From: Lysinibacillus agricola
GTDB taxonomy: Bacteria; Bacillota; Bacilli; Bacillales_A; Planococcaceae
DNA: 64,000 nucleotides
Reading direction: 5' to 3'
Assembly (NCBI RefSeq): GCF_016638705.1
Contig: NZ_CP067341.1
Location: 1,367,501 to 1,431,500 of the forward strand
The translations under genes were made by a program, and so were the position numbers. Positions within the stretch are counted from its first letter, which is position 1; the number at the start of each line of letters is the position of its first letter. Shown piece by piece: positions 19,780 to 29,021 of the stretch. The notes under the pieces are model-generated. The model saw only the letters and a list, made by a program, of their open reading frames with translations. It was not told where the DNA came from and made no database searches.

Positions 19780-20997
19780 ATGGACCAAAATAAAAAAGAA
19801 CATAATATCATGTTGGATTATACTTCTTGTATTATATTATTTTTCACTATGATTTTAGCTCCTTATAGCTTTATAGGGTTTTTATCTATGAGTAGCTTTA
19901 TTTTAATTATGTTTTCATTTCTTGTTGTATTTTTTACTAAAAAATTTATTTTTAATAAATATATTGTTTTTTTATTTACAGGACATGTTTTACTCTCTCT
20001 ATTCGTCATTTATTTCACGCCCTTCAATATAGGCATGTACAGCATGTATAAAAGTATTATAGCGTCAACCGTTATTTTATTTTGCACTATGCAATTAATA
20101 AGATTTATAACGGAAAGGACACTAGTAATAGTAAGTTATTATTTTGTAGCCATTACTGGTATTTTTCTACTATATCAAGTGGTTTGGATTAGTGCAGGTA
20201 AAATTCCTTTTGATGGTCAGCTGTTTTCGAATTTAGCTAGTGGATATGAGTGGGCAACATCGGTTACATATAGAAGACCAAATGTCCTTTTTTCTGAACC
20301 CTCATACTTTGCTATATTTTTATTACCGATATTAGGTTTATATTTAAATAATGGAAAAATTATTGCCTCATTAATTTGCTTAATTTGCTTATTTGTTTCA
20401 ACTTCATCTTTAGGTATTTTAGGAGGCGTTTTAATCTTTACTTTCTATATTATTAAAAATAAAAAATATAAATTAGCTTTCCAGATCTCGACGTTTACTA
20501 TTTTAGGAGGCATTCTATTAGCATTTCTTTTAGATTGGCAGTGGATTTTCACGGATAATATGAGGAAAATATCGAATATTAATGACGAAAGTGGCATGAG
20601 ATTAGTTGGTTATATAGATTATTTTTTTGAATTACCTTTTCCTAATCAATTAATAGGGGTTGGCTTTCATCAATTAGCAAATTATTTTAGAGGGTATGAT
20701 TTGTATAATTATAGCAATTCATTCGTACTACTTCTTATTAATCACGGAATTATTGGGTTATTACTATTCATTGTAGCAATGGTTTTCTTATTTTTTAAAT
20801 CGAATGGCAAAGGTCAGCTACTGATTTTTTTATTTTTAATAATAGCTGCTGTAGACGGTATAATTTATGGCGGTAATTTTTTCTATGTTTTAACATTTAT
20901 AATGTTGAATTTCCATAAAAAAGAAGGCAGTATGCAGAGGAAAATAAGCACATACAACAAACAAATTTCTTATCAGAAGAACATGTTTGAGGCTTAA
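19780..20997 (+). CDS. O-antigen/exopolysaccharide polymerase-like membrane protein (Wzy)
   Basis: About 405 aa, very hydrophobic, with roughly ten to twelve membrane helices and a central extracellular loop (about residues 150-180, with YRRPNVLFSEPSYFAIF). The (R)P...SEPS(Y/H) pattern before a helix is a hallmark of O-antigen ligase/polymerase-like proteins. It should polymerise repeat units outside the membrane in a Wzx/Wzy pathway. The start is ATG 19780, with GAGG 7-8 nt upstream; the GTG and TTG just before lie inside the ribosome-binding region. Confidence 0.8.
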   Translation: MDQNKKEHNIMLDYTSCIILFFTMILAPYSFIGFLSMSSFILIMFSFLVVFFTKKFIFNKYIVFLFTGHVLLSLFVIYFTPFNIGMYSMYKSIIASTVILFCTMQLIRFITERTLVIVSYYFVAITGIFLLYQVVWISAGKIPFDGQLFSNLASGYEWATSVTYRRPNVLFSEPSYFAIFLLPILGLYLNNGKIIASLICLICLFVSTSSLGILGGVLIFTFYIIKNKKYKLAFQISTFTILGGILLAFLLDWQWIFTDNMRKISNINDESGMRLVGYIDYFFELPFPNQLIGVGFHQLANYFRGYDLYNYSNSFVLLLINHGIIGLLLFIVAMVFLFFKSNGKGQLLIFLFLIIAAVDGIIYGGNFFYVLTFIMLNFHKKEGSMQRKISTYNKQISYQKNMFEA

Positions 20998-21023
20998 CAT
21001 TATAAAAAGAGACGAGGATGCAA

Positions 21024-22133
21024 ATGGTAATTCTTATTAGAAGTAACGAGGCAAATCCAGATCCGAGATTACAAAAATATATAAATTATTTAGAAAGTAG
21101 TCATCAAAATTATAAAGTTTTAGCATGGAATCGAGGAAAAGAAAACATTAAGAAGGCTAATTTTACATATTTTAATTTGCAAACAGGATATGGGTTAGCT
21201 TACAAAAATATTCCGTATAAAATAGCCTGGTTTATTTTTATTTTTATTTATTTAATTCGAAATAGAAAATCGTATTCTTTAATACATGCATGTGATTTCG
21301 ATACAATGCTCCCAGCATATTATTCAACAATTTTTACTAGAAAAAAAATAGTTTTTGATGTTTTTGACTGGTTCTCCAATCCTCAACCTAAAGGATTTAT
21401 AAAGTGTACGATAAATAGAATTGAAAATATTCTATTTAAGAAAACTGACTTCGCTATAATTTGTGAGAAATACCGTATTAACCAAGTAAACCCTAAATAC
21501 AGAAGAGAATTCTTTGTATTACCAAATATTCCATCTATTCAATTAAAAGATGATCAAGACATTTATAAGAAGGTAAATAGTCAACGATTAAATTACAAAT
21601 ATATTTTAAGTTATGTGGGTGTATTTGATCAATTTCGAGGTTTAGAGGATATATTAAAATTTGTATCTCAAAATGAAGATTTTTGTTTGAACATTGCGGG
21701 ATATGGCTATTTGGAAAATTTGGTGTTTGAAATTTCTGAAAAATATGACAATGTAATTTACTGGGGGAAAGTAGATTATAATACTGGCTTAAATATGATG
21801 AAAAATTCCGATATGATTATCGCTTTTTATTACTGTCAGGATGATGACCATTTTTATGCAGCACCTAATAAATACTATGAGGGTCTGTTTTTAGGGAAAG
21901 CTATTTTAACGAATAATGATACATTGTTAGCTCAAAACACGATAAAGCATGATACAGGCTTTGTTATTCAAGAAGGACTTCCATCAATCAGTACATTCTT
22001 TCTAAATCAATTTAATATTGATGATGTTCAACAGAAAAATAAGAATACAAAAGCAATTTGGCAGACTGCCTTTGAAAACTATACTGAAAAATTTATGACT
22101 GAAATATACCAAAAAATATTGGACGAAAAATAA
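21024..22133 (+). CDS. Glycosyltransferase, GT4-like
   Basis: About 369-aa GT-B glycosyltransferase. It has LIRSNEANPDPRLQKYINYL at the N-terminus, HACDFDTMLPAYY, a helical KKTDFAIICEKYR segment, and the C-terminal donor-binding region (YVGVFDQFRGLEDIL; AAPNKYYEGLFLGKAIL, containing the family glutamate). ATG 21024 is preferred over 21018 because the GAGG ribosome-binding core ends at 21017, which leaves a 6-nt spacing. Substrate unknown. Confidence 0.8.
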   Translation: MVILIRSNEANPDPRLQKYINYLESSHQNYKVLAWNRGKENIKKANFTYFNLQTGYGLAYKNIPYKIAWFIFIFIYLIRNRKSYSLIHACDFDTMLPAYYSTIFTRKKIVFDVFDWFSNPQPKGFIKCTINRIENILFKKTDFAIICEKYRINQVNPKYRREFFVLPNIPSIQLKDDQDIYKKVNSQRLNYKYILSYVGVFDQFRGLEDILKFVSQNEDFCLNIAGYGYLENLVFEISEKYDNVIYWGKVDYNTGLNMMKNSDMIIAFYYCQDDDHFYAAPNKYYEGLFLGKAILTNNDTLLAQNTIKHDTGFVIQEGLPSISTFFLNQFNIDDVQQKNKNTKAIWQTAFENYTEKFMTEIYQKILDEK

Positions 22134-22290
22134 GAAATGATCAACACTAGTCATGGTTTTTTTATTGTTAGATATTTTTTTGATAATGAGTACTGTTTAG
22201 AAAAACTATCTCATATATAAAATGGAGATAGATCCTTTCTGAAATTCTAAAAATCGAATTTATTATACTAATGTGGAGGAGGAACTATTT

Positions 22291-22998
22291 ATGTTTCGTA
22301 CTAAGAAAAAGAGAAAGCTGCTAACTTTGGCACGTAAATTAGTTACTGTTTATGATTCTAAATCAATTTTATCTGAACAATTCAGAACAATTCGAACAAA
22401 TATTACTTTTTCTTTATGCGAACAAGATGAAAAAACAATGCTTATTACATCATCTATACCGGGTGAAGGTAAATCAACAAATGCTGCAAATATTGGTATT
22501 GTTTTTGCTCAGGAAGGAAAAAAAGTATTGTTGGTCGATGCCGATATGCGTAAGCCAACAATACACCATACTTTTCACTTAACGAATACGGTAGGATTAT
22601 CTAGTTTATTAATTCGACAGAAAATCCTTGAAACTATCATTCAAACCACTTCTGTAGAAGGGCTTTCTGTTATTACGAGTGGCCCAATCCCACCCAACCC
22701 AGCAGAATTATTAGCATCTAAAGCTATGAATGAATTTTTTGAAACAGTCAAAAAAGAATTCGATATCGTCATTTTTGATGCGCCTCCGCTGTTATCTGTT
22801 ACGGATGCACAAATTCTAGCAAATAAATGTGATGGTACTTTACTTATAGTAAATACAGGTGTTGTAGAAAAATTAAATGTGATAAAGGCGAAATCAATAC
22901 TCATAAATGCTCAAGCAAAAATTCTAGGTGTCGTTTTAAATAATTATGTATTTCCTCGTAATCATCATTCTAATCAATATTACAATTCAATAGAATAG
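22291..22998 (+). CDS. CpsD/CapB-type BY-kinase (tyrosine autokinase)
   Basis: About 235-aa bacterial tyrosine kinase that controls exopolysaccharide chain length with its Wzz-type adaptor. Walker A is SSIPGEGKSTNAA (about residues 54-66), Walker A' LLVDADMRKP and Walker B IVIFDAPPLLSVTDA. The C-terminal tail has a short tyrosine pair (NQYYNS) where autophosphorylation would be expected; typical family members have a longer Tyr cluster. ATG 22291 has GGAGGAGG 8 nt upstream, while a GTG at 22273 lies inside that site. The phosphatase gene follows directly. Confidence 0.9.
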   Translation: MFRTKKKRKLLTLARKLVTVYDSKSILSEQFRTIRTNITFSLCEQDEKTMLITSSIPGEGKSTNAANIGIVFAQEGKKVLLVDADMRKPTIHHTFHLTNTVGLSSLLIRQKILETIIQTTSVEGLSVITSGPIPPNPAELLASKAMNEFFETVKKEFDIVIFDAPPLLSVTDAQILANKCDGTLLIVNTGVVEKLNVIKAKSILINAQAKILGVVLNNYVFPRNHHSNQYYNSIE

Positions 22999-23010
22999 GG
23001 GGATTTGAAG

Positions 23011-23781
23011 GTGATTGATATGCATAGTCATATTTTATTTGGTGTAGATGATGGGCCAAAGGATTTTGATGAAGCAATCAAATTGTTAGAGCAAGCTACT
23101 AGAGAAGGCATTACAACTATAATCGCAACATCACATATCAAACATCCTCTATATAGTGTGGATTATGAGGTTGTTAAGGAGCAGGTTGAATGTTTACAGG
23201 AAACAGTAGAGGAACGAAAACTACCTTTAAACCTTTATACTGGCCATGAGGTAAGATTGACAGAAAATATGTTGGAGCTTTATGAGATGAAACAAATCCA
23301 CACATTAGCGAACTCAAAGTATTTATTAGTTGAACTGCCTAATAATATGATCCCCTTTTATACAAAGAAGCTTATTGTATCACTAGTGGGGGCAGGTATT
23401 ACACCGATTATTGCACATCCTGAACGAAATCGAGCAATTATTGAAAATCCAAAGCGACTAGAGATCTTAGTGCGTGAAGGGGCGCTTTCTCAAATAACTG
23501 CAGGGAGCTTGACAGGACAATTCGGTAGAAAAATTCAACATTTTTCAATGGAATTAGTGCGCTCCAATCTTGTTCACACATATGGGTCAGATGTACATAA
23601 TTTAAGCACGCGACCTTTTCTATTTAATCAAGGGCTAAAAATTTTAGAGAAACATAAAGAATTTGAAGCTGTTGATTATTTACTAGGAAATAATGAAAAG
23701 ATAGTAAGAAATGAGCGAATAATACCTTATGAACCAGAGGATATTATTCCAAAGAAATGGAGGCGTATATTTAAAAATTAA
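23011..23781 (+). CDS. CpsB/YwqE-type PHP tyrosine-protein phosphatase
   Basis: About 256-aa manganese-dependent phosphatase of the PHP family that dephosphorylates the BY-kinase. Metal-binding motifs in order are DMHSHILFGVDDGP, ATSHIKHPLY, TGHEVRL, IIAHPERN and YGSDVHNLSTRP. GTG 23011 is chosen because the AGGGGGA ribosome-binding site ends 7 nt upstream. The 12-bp gap to the kinase gene implies co-transcription. Confidence 0.92.
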   Translation: MIDMHSHILFGVDDGPKDFDEAIKLLEQATREGITTIIATSHIKHPLYSVDYEVVKEQVECLQETVEERKLPLNLYTGHEVRLTENMLELYEMKQIHTLANSKYLLVELPNNMIPFYTKKLIVSLVGAGITPIIAHPERNRAIIENPKRLEILVREGALSQITAGSLTGQFGRKIQHFSMELVRSNLVHTYGSDVHNLSTRPFLFNQGLKILEKHKEFEAVDYLLGNNEKIVRNERIIPYEPEDIIPKKWRRIFKN

Positions 23782-24135
23782 GTTCTATTTTAACTTCTTT
23801 ATAGCAAATTTTTTTCGTAGCGAAAGTGAAACGTCAGAACGTCTATTATGCCGAGGCATAATGGATGTCTTATTTTCTTAAATAAATGTGGGTTATCATT
23901 GACGAAAAGCCCTCATCAATAAACTCCCTGCTTATACATGTCTTCATGTGATCAAGTTGTTTTTCTAATAGACTTTTAATAATAAGCTTTAGCAGAAGCT
24001 AAGGTTGTTTTAAGCATGGACAAATTTAAAAATCAAATGACGAAATAGGTGAGTATTGATATTTCTAAGTTACTAATGAATAAATAATAGATTAAATTAA
24101 TATAATAAGTGATTGAATATCATAGAGTGAGCGCA
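23782..24135. repeat. Intergenic repeat fragment with CAATTATGCC-type palindrome (copy 2)
   Basis: Between the phosphatase and flippase genes. 23818-23838 is a degenerate GCGAAAGTGAAACGTCAG copy of the dispersed motif, followed at 23845-23862 by the palindrome ATTATGCC-GA-GGCATAAT. The rest (to about 24135) is AT-rich with no gene or clear promoter. Confidence 0.6.
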
Positions 24136-24153
24136 AAAGGAGGGACTGGGAAA

Positions 24154-25692
24154 ATGAACGAAATAAGAACGGCTGCGATTTTTTCCTATGTAACTATCTT
24201 TTGTACTTTTGTTGTTTCTATAGTGTATACACCATTTATGATTCGCATACTAGGGCAAGAAGAGTATGGTTTATACTCATTAATGATGGTACTTATTGGC
24301 TATTTCTCGATTTTAGATTTAGGATTCGGTAATGCGATTGTTCGTTATATATCGAGAAATCGTGCTCTTGGTGACAAGAACAGTGAAGCGGAATTAAATG
24401 GATTTTTCCTGAAATTATTTATCTTAATTGGTCTGATTGCAATTGGAATTGGAGTAATTTTATATTCACAAGTCGACAATATTTTTGGAGGCAGCTTATC
24501 CGATCATCAATTGGGGAAAGTAAAAATGATGATTATTTTTATGACCATTAGTTTAGCAGTGCAATTTCCATTAAGCGTATTTTCTTCAATCCTACAAGCG
24601 TATGAACGATTTATTTTTATTAAACTAGTATCTTTAATACAGGTGATCATTCAACCAATTACGATGCTGATTTTCCTTTTACAAGGTGCTGATTCTGTTA
24701 CGTTGATTGGTATTGTTGCGGTTTATAATACGTTATTTATCCTAGTAGATGCATTAATTTGTATGAAAATTCTTGATGTAAAATTTACTTTTACAAATAG
24801 TAATCAGAACTTGCTAAAAGAGATTTGTCTCTATGCATTTTTTATTTTTGTCACTGTAATTGTAGATAAAATTTATTGGCAAACGGATCAACTACTTTTA
24901 GGTATTTTAAAAGGCACTGTAGATGTGGCTATTTATGCGATTGCCATCCAGATTGTTATGATTTTTATGTCATTGGCACTAGCTATTAGCAATCTCTATT
25001 TGCCTAGAATATCTATACTCGTTACGCAAGAAGATGGTCTAATGCATATTAATCATCTATTTAAAAAAGTAGGATCGATTCAGTTTTTAATAGTTGGATA
25101 TGTTATGGGGGGGTTCATACTTTTTGGAAAAGATTTTATTGCGCTATGGGTCGGAAAAGAGTTTCTACAAGTTTATTATATTGTATTGATCATTATGATC
25201 CCTTTCACAGTGGACCTTATTCAGAATTTAGGATTGAGTGTCTTAAAAGCGAAAAATTTATTTCGATTTAGAACAATTCTATTAATCTGTATTGCTTTGT
25301 TAAATCTGATGTTATCAATTCCCGCTATTAAATATTTTGGTTTACTAGGAACAGCAAGTATAACAGCATTATCATTGTTAGTGGGTAATGGTGTCATTAT
25401 GAATGTGTATTATCACAAAAAATTAAAATTAGATATCAAAGGTTTTTGGCTGAATATATCAAAATTAATGATCGCTCTCTTTTCCTCAACAATTACCATG
25501 AAGTTACTATTATTTATATTTAATCCGAATATTACATGGGTTTCTCTCATTAGTTATATAATTTTATATGGCATACTTCTATTTCTAACTCTCTTTGTGT
25601 TTGGAATAAATGCTCAACAAAGAAAAACGCTAATCCATGTTGCAAAAAGTAAAATTCCGAACTTATTAACAAGAAAAGTGGAACGGGAATAA
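24154..25692 (+). CDS. Polysaccharide flippase (Wzx/MATE-like)
   Basis: About 512-aa integral membrane protein with 12-14 predicted helices. The N-terminus VYTPFMIRILGQEEYGLYSLM followed by ILDLGFGNAIVRYIS is the signature of Wzx-type O-unit flippases. It should move the lipid-linked repeat unit across the membrane. ATG 24154 has AAAGGAGGG 9 nt upstream; a GTG at 24109 would add residues across this ribosome-binding site. It is separated from the other island genes by repeat DNA, so it may be transcribed independently. Confidence 0.9.
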   Translation: MNEIRTAAIFSYVTIFCTFVVSIVYTPFMIRILGQEEYGLYSLMMVLIGYFSILDLGFGNAIVRYISRNRALGDKNSEAELNGFFLKLFILIGLIAIGIGVILYSQVDNIFGGSLSDHQLGKVKMMIIFMTISLAVQFPLSVFSSILQAYERFIFIKLVSLIQVIIQPITMLIFLLQGADSVTLIGIVAVYNTLFILVDALICMKILDVKFTFTNSNQNLLKEICLYAFFIFVTVIVDKIYWQTDQLLLGILKGTVDVAIYAIAIQIVMIFMSLALAISNLYLPRISILVTQEDGLMHINHLFKKVGSIQFLIVGYVMGGFILFGKDFIALWVGKEFLQVYYIVLIIMIPFTVDLIQNLGLSVLKAKNLFRFRTILLICIALLNLMLSIPAIKYFGLLGTASITALSLLVGNGVIMNVYYHKKLKLDIKGFWLNISKLMIALFSSTITMKLLLFIFNPNITWVSLISYIILYGILLFLTLFVFGINAQQRKTLIHVAKSKIPNLLTRKVERE

Positions 25693-25761
25693 GCAAAATG
25701 CATAATTTATTCTCTTAAACTATAGCTCCAATGATTTACTTTAACTTCTTTCAGCACATGT

Positions 25762-25798
25762 CTTTTGCAGCGAAAGCGAAGCAACAACAACAACAACA
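25762..25798. repeat. Dispersed GCGAAAGCGAAGC motif with CAA microsatellite
   Basis: GCAGCGAAAGCGAAGC followed by five to six CAA units (25782-25798). This is a degraded copy of the dispersed motif directly left of the ymdB remnant. Confidence 0.6.
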
Positions 25799-25812
25799 CA
25801 CGACTGAGTGAC

Positions 25813-26105
25813 CAACACCATGTTTTTGCTGTCTTTTTGCCACCTCATGAACATCCTTTTGCAAGAGCAGAGGAATTAGTCGAAGAGGCGCGTAAAACGT
25901 CACCGTTAGTTCGTTTATTTCCACGATAATGGCCACAAGTGAGAAAATTGCACTCGGCTGGCATTTAGATGCGAAGGCAGTTGAGACCCCACAGGAGCGA
26001 AAGATGAGCGACGAGAAGGCTCAGGTCACTCCTGCTGTGGAATGTGCAGTCAAGTACATATTTTGGTGAAGAGCCAAATTTCCCATCGTTTTTAAGTAGA
26101 GAATA
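25813..26105 (+). pseudogene. Decayed, diverged fragment of ymdB
   Basis: Frame 25813 reads VFAVFLPPHEHPFARAEEL then VEEARKTSPLV, matching YmdB RVFLPPHEDPFAMAEKL and IEEAHKTSPLV. It stops at TAA after a frameshift. A second frame continues with ATSEKIALGWHLDAKA, matching ATSEKIALGWHLDGKA of the intact gene at 27398. From about 25983 the match is broken by a repeat-like insertion (GAGACCCCACAGGAGCG...). A final stretch at 26078-26103 aligns again with the ymdB 3' part (CAAATATGCCATCTCG in the intact gene). DNA similarity is only moderate, so this is an old or foreign copy, not a fresh duplication. Confidence 0.8.
25983..26050. repeat. Fragment of intergenic repeat inside the ymdB remnant
   Basis: GAGACCCCACAGGAGCGAAAG and the following GACGAGAAGGCTC... 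resemble the arm of the large palindromic intergenic element. Its position inside the ymdB remnant suggests the element inserted during or after decay. Confidence 0.5.
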
Positions 26106-26158
26106 GAAGCACTTTATATAAAGACACATTGATTGCTTAGAAATGGTGGGTGGGAAAA

Positions 26159-27220
26159 TTGAAGCCAGTTGTAAAAGAAATATATTTATTAAGATTTGTA
26201 GCTTGTCTGGGGATTGTGTTCATGCATGCAATCACGTTAGCATTGGACATGTATGAAATTGAAGGAAGTCAACTTTTCATTGGACTGACAGCTGTTCAAC
26301 TAGCATTAATGTTTGGAACACCCATCTTTATTTTTATATCAGAGTTTGTTATCGCTTATTCCTACCCGGAGCAAATGCCAAAGGGGTTTTATAAAAAACG
26401 TTTTCACTATATTTTTATCCCTTTTCTAATAATAGGTATTCTTGACGCAGCTTTTCATAATAATACTGAATTTGAAAAGAAAATCATTTTAAATATTTTT
26501 GAAGGTGACTTTCATGGTTACTTTATCGTCATTATCTTTCAGTTCTATTTTTTACACCCATGGTTTGTGAAAAATATTGCATCGAAATTTTCAGCTAGTA
26601 AAGTAATAATAACCGCGTTTTTCATTAATTTTGGATATTTAGCTTTTTTTAATTTTTTAAATCCAGAGAAGTATCTTTATTTTATTCCTCATGTGAAACT
26701 GGAATGGGGATTTTTAAATAAAATGCCGTTTCCTGCATGGATCGCTTATTTTGTAGTTGCTTATTATTGCGGCAAAAACTATGAGACGTTCCTAGCCTTA
26801 TTGCAGCGCTTCCGAAGACAATTATTCATTTCCTTTTTTATGACGCTGATCATTTTACTCGCTTTCCATTTTTCTGGCTTAATAAGTGAAATGTATTCAA
26901 AGAGAGTGGATGTTATCTTCTATACACTAAGTATTGCATGTTGCCTGTTTTTTATTGCGAGTAAAATGCGTAAAATGCCTCAATTTGTTCTATTGATTAG
27001 TCGTTATTCCTTTGGTATTTACTTATTACACCCATTTTTCAATCTACTAGTGAGTGATATTTTAAAGAACCATACGGAAAACGTGAACATTTTTTTTGCC
27101 ATTATGATGTCATTTATTGTAAGTGTTACTTGTTCTATTCTTCTTACGTATCTATTGAACAAGTGGAGATTTGGTGCTTATATAGTAGGAAGGGTAAGTG
27201 GTGGTACAAGAAACAGCTAA
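26159..27220 (+). CDS. Acyltransferase family 3 membrane protein
   Basis: About 353-aa membrane acyltransferase (OafA/IcaC-like) with around ten helices. The N-terminal YLLRFVACLGIVFMHA carries the conserved Arg and the catalytic-type His (FMHA). It probably O-acetylates or O-succinylates the exopolysaccharide. GGTGGG at 26145-26150 gives an 8-nt spacing to TTG 26159; GTG 26150 is the alternative. It lies between the ymdB remnant and intact ymdB, marking the right end of the island. Confidence 0.8.
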   Translation: MKPVVKEIYLLRFVACLGIVFMHAITLALDMYEIEGSQLFIGLTAVQLALMFGTPIFIFISEFVIAYSYPEQMPKGFYKKRFHYIFIPFLIIGILDAAFHNNTEFEKKIILNIFEGDFHGYFIVIIFQFYFLHPWFVKNIASKFSASKVIITAFFINFGYLAFFNFLNPEKYLYFIPHVKLEWGFLNKMPFPAWIAYFVVAYYCGKNYETFLALLQRFRRQLFISFFMTLIILLAFHFSGLISEMYSKRVDVIFYTLSIACCLFFIASKMRKMPQFVLLISRYSFGIYLLHPFFNLLVSDILKNHTENVNIFFAIMMSFIVSVTCSILLTYLLNKWRFGAYIVGRVSGGTRNS

Positions 27221-27397
27221 AACATTGTATCGATTATAGAATTTCATCGGAAACTGTTGTTTAAAAGTAGTAAGAGCATCCTTTGCACAAATCATTAATA
27301 GCAGTTTTCAATTGGGAATTTGGATTATATTTTGCAGTTCACCGTGGAAAAGTGCTAAACTAAAGGGTGCTAATTAATGAAAGAGTGGTTTTGGAAA

Positions 27398-28195
27398 ATG
27401 AAAGTTTTATTTATAGGAGATATTGTAGGTTCAATTGGTCGAGATGCGGTGGAAAAATATTTACCCCGCTTAAAGAGAAAGTACAATCCAGACGTTGTTA
27501 TTGCAAATGGAGAAAACGCAGCAGCGGGACGTGGGATTACGCGTAATATTTATAATGACCTATTGCAAATGGGTGTAGATGTTATTACGATGGGTAACCA
27601 CACTTGGGATAATAAAGATATTTTTGATTTTATAGATGATGCAGATTATTTAATACGCCCTGCAAATTTTTCAAGTGAGGCACCAGGTAAAGGCATGATG
27701 CAAATTTCAAAAAAAGGCGTTACATTATCTGTTATTAATTTGCATGGTCGAGTGTTTTTACCTCCTCATGAGGACCCATTTGCGATGGCAGAGAAATTGA
27801 TCGAAGAAGCACATAAAACGTCACCACTTGTATTCGTGGATTTTCATGCGGAAGCGACAAGTGAAAAGATTGCCCTTGGATGGCATTTAGATGGAAAGGC
27901 CTCGGCAGTCGTTGGTACACATACACATGTGCAAACAGCTGATGCACGTATTTATCCAAATGGAACAGCCTATATTACGGACGTTGGTATGACAGGTCCA
28001 TACGATGAAATTTTAGGGATGACGAAGGAAAGTGTCATTTATAAATTCCAAACAAATATGCCATCTCGTTTTGAAGTACCTAAAAAGGGACGTGATGTGT
28101 TAAGTGGTTTCTTTGTAGAGATTGATGATAAAACAGGAAAAGCTCTACATTGTGAGCGAGTTTATATAAACGAAGATTATCCGTTCCAAGCATAA
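27398..28195 (+). CDS. ymdB: YmdB-family metallophosphoesterase
   Basis: About 265-aa dinuclear-metal phosphoesterase (2',3'-cyclic-nucleotide phosphodiesterase type) that in B. subtilis affects biofilm formation and motility. Motifs are FIGDIVGSIGR, GENAAAGRGIT, MGNHTWDN, DFHAEATSEK and GTHTHVQTAD, giving all metal ligands. The family start corresponds to ATG 27398 (MKVLFIGDIVG). An ATG at 27377 has a better ribosome-binding site (AAAGGGTG, 7 nt) and would add seven residues, so the start is uncertain. Normally it is adjacent to rny; here it is displaced by the exopolysaccharide island. Confidence 0.93.
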   Translation: MKVLFIGDIVGSIGRDAVEKYLPRLKRKYNPDVVIANGENAAAGRGITRNIYNDLLQMGVDVITMGNHTWDNKDIFDFIDDADYLIRPANFSSEAPGKGMMQISKKGVTLSVINLHGRVFLPPHEDPFAMAEKLIEEAHKTSPLVFVDFHAEATSEKIALGWHLDGKASAVVGTHTHVQTADARIYPNGTAYITDVGMTGPYDEILGMTKESVIYKFQTNMPSRFEVPKKGRDVLSGFFVEIDDKTGKALHCERVYINEDYPFQA

Positions 28196-28201
28196 GAAGA
28201 G

Positions 28202-28240
28202 AAACTATTGTGTATTAATAAATGCACAATAGTTTTTTTG
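28202..28240 (+). terminator. Terminator after ymdB
   Basis: Perfect 11 bp stem AAACTATTGTG / CACAATAGTTT, 12-nt loop, T-run. Confidence 0.9.
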
Positions 28241-28312
28241 TTTAAAAAATTGTTGTGTCAATAAAAATAAACTATCGTATTAAATAAAATATGACTCTTC
28301 GGCAAAACGAGG

Positions 28313-28444
28313 GGTTGATTTCCGCTCCGACTGGGCGCTTTCCTGGGGGCGTCCGATGAGCCGCTTCACTCGCGTTGCTCGCTCCAGGGTCTCATCTGTG
28401 ACGCTAATCCCCAAGGAGTCGCCCAGTCTCCGCTACAATCAACC
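28313..28444. repeat. Large palindromic intergenic element, copy R1
   Basis: 132 bp bounded by GGTTGATT and AATCAACC, with inverted terminal regions containing GACTGGGCG / CGCCCAGTC. The interior is a second imperfect inverted pair (CCTGGGGGCGTCCGATGAG against CTCATCTGTGACG...CCCCAAGG). No coding capacity. The same element recurs at 28664, 32367, 39765 and 47166. Confidence 0.8.
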
Positions 28445-28505
28445 TCTTCACTTAGCATGTATTTTCTGGCATGTTAATCTAATTTATAGGGATAAAATCA
28501 AGCTT

Positions 28506-28540
28506 CAACAAGATGTCGTTATTTGTGCGAAAGCGAAGCG
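28506..28540. repeat. Dispersed GCGAAAGCGAAGC motif
   Basis: Isolated copy reading GTGCGAAAGCGAAGCGGCAGC, 60 bp to the right of R1. Confidence 0.6.
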
Positions 28541-28663
28541 GCAGCAAAGACATATATACAATTACCTTAACTGTTATAAGTTTCTATTCTGAATAGAGTA
28601 ACCATCAAGGTTCACTTTTGAATTCTTAAATTTTATAAAAGTTCTACACTATTGTTGATTGCA

Positions 28664-28785
28664 GTGGAAGGCTACTCGACTCCCGTGGGATAGCGAGACA
28701 GGCGAGACCCTGCACGGAACGAATGTTTTCCGTGCGAAAGCGAAGCGTCAGCAACAAAGCGAGTAGCCTGGAACGGAAATCATCC
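28664..28785. repeat. Large palindromic intergenic element, copy R2 with nested motif
   Basis: Ends GTTGATTGCAGTGG and GGAACGGAAATCATCC; inner arms GGCTACTCG / CGAGTAGCC. A GTGCGAAAGCGAAGCGTCAGC motif (28732-28752) sits in the loop, showing that the short motif is nested in the large element. Confidence 0.75.
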
Positions 28786-29021
28786 CCTCGTTCTGCAAAG
28801 GAGCCCAAGTTATTTAAAATGGCACCTTTATTTCATTGACAAAGTAATTTTCTAACGGGAATTTTCAGTCTTTTTCGATTGTTTCAATATATAAGAAATG
28901 AAAATAGTCTATTTTCTTCTTGCCGAGCATAAAATGACCTACGGACAATAACTTGAGGTCCAAAAAGGGGGACATGAGTTGTTGAGCGTAAACACTATTC
29001 GCGAAACGGGGAGGAATAATT

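Noticed and set aside
28356..28592. 78-codon open frame across element R1
   Set aside because: Runs through a palindromic repeat and a dispersed motif; no ribosome-binding site and no conservation expected.
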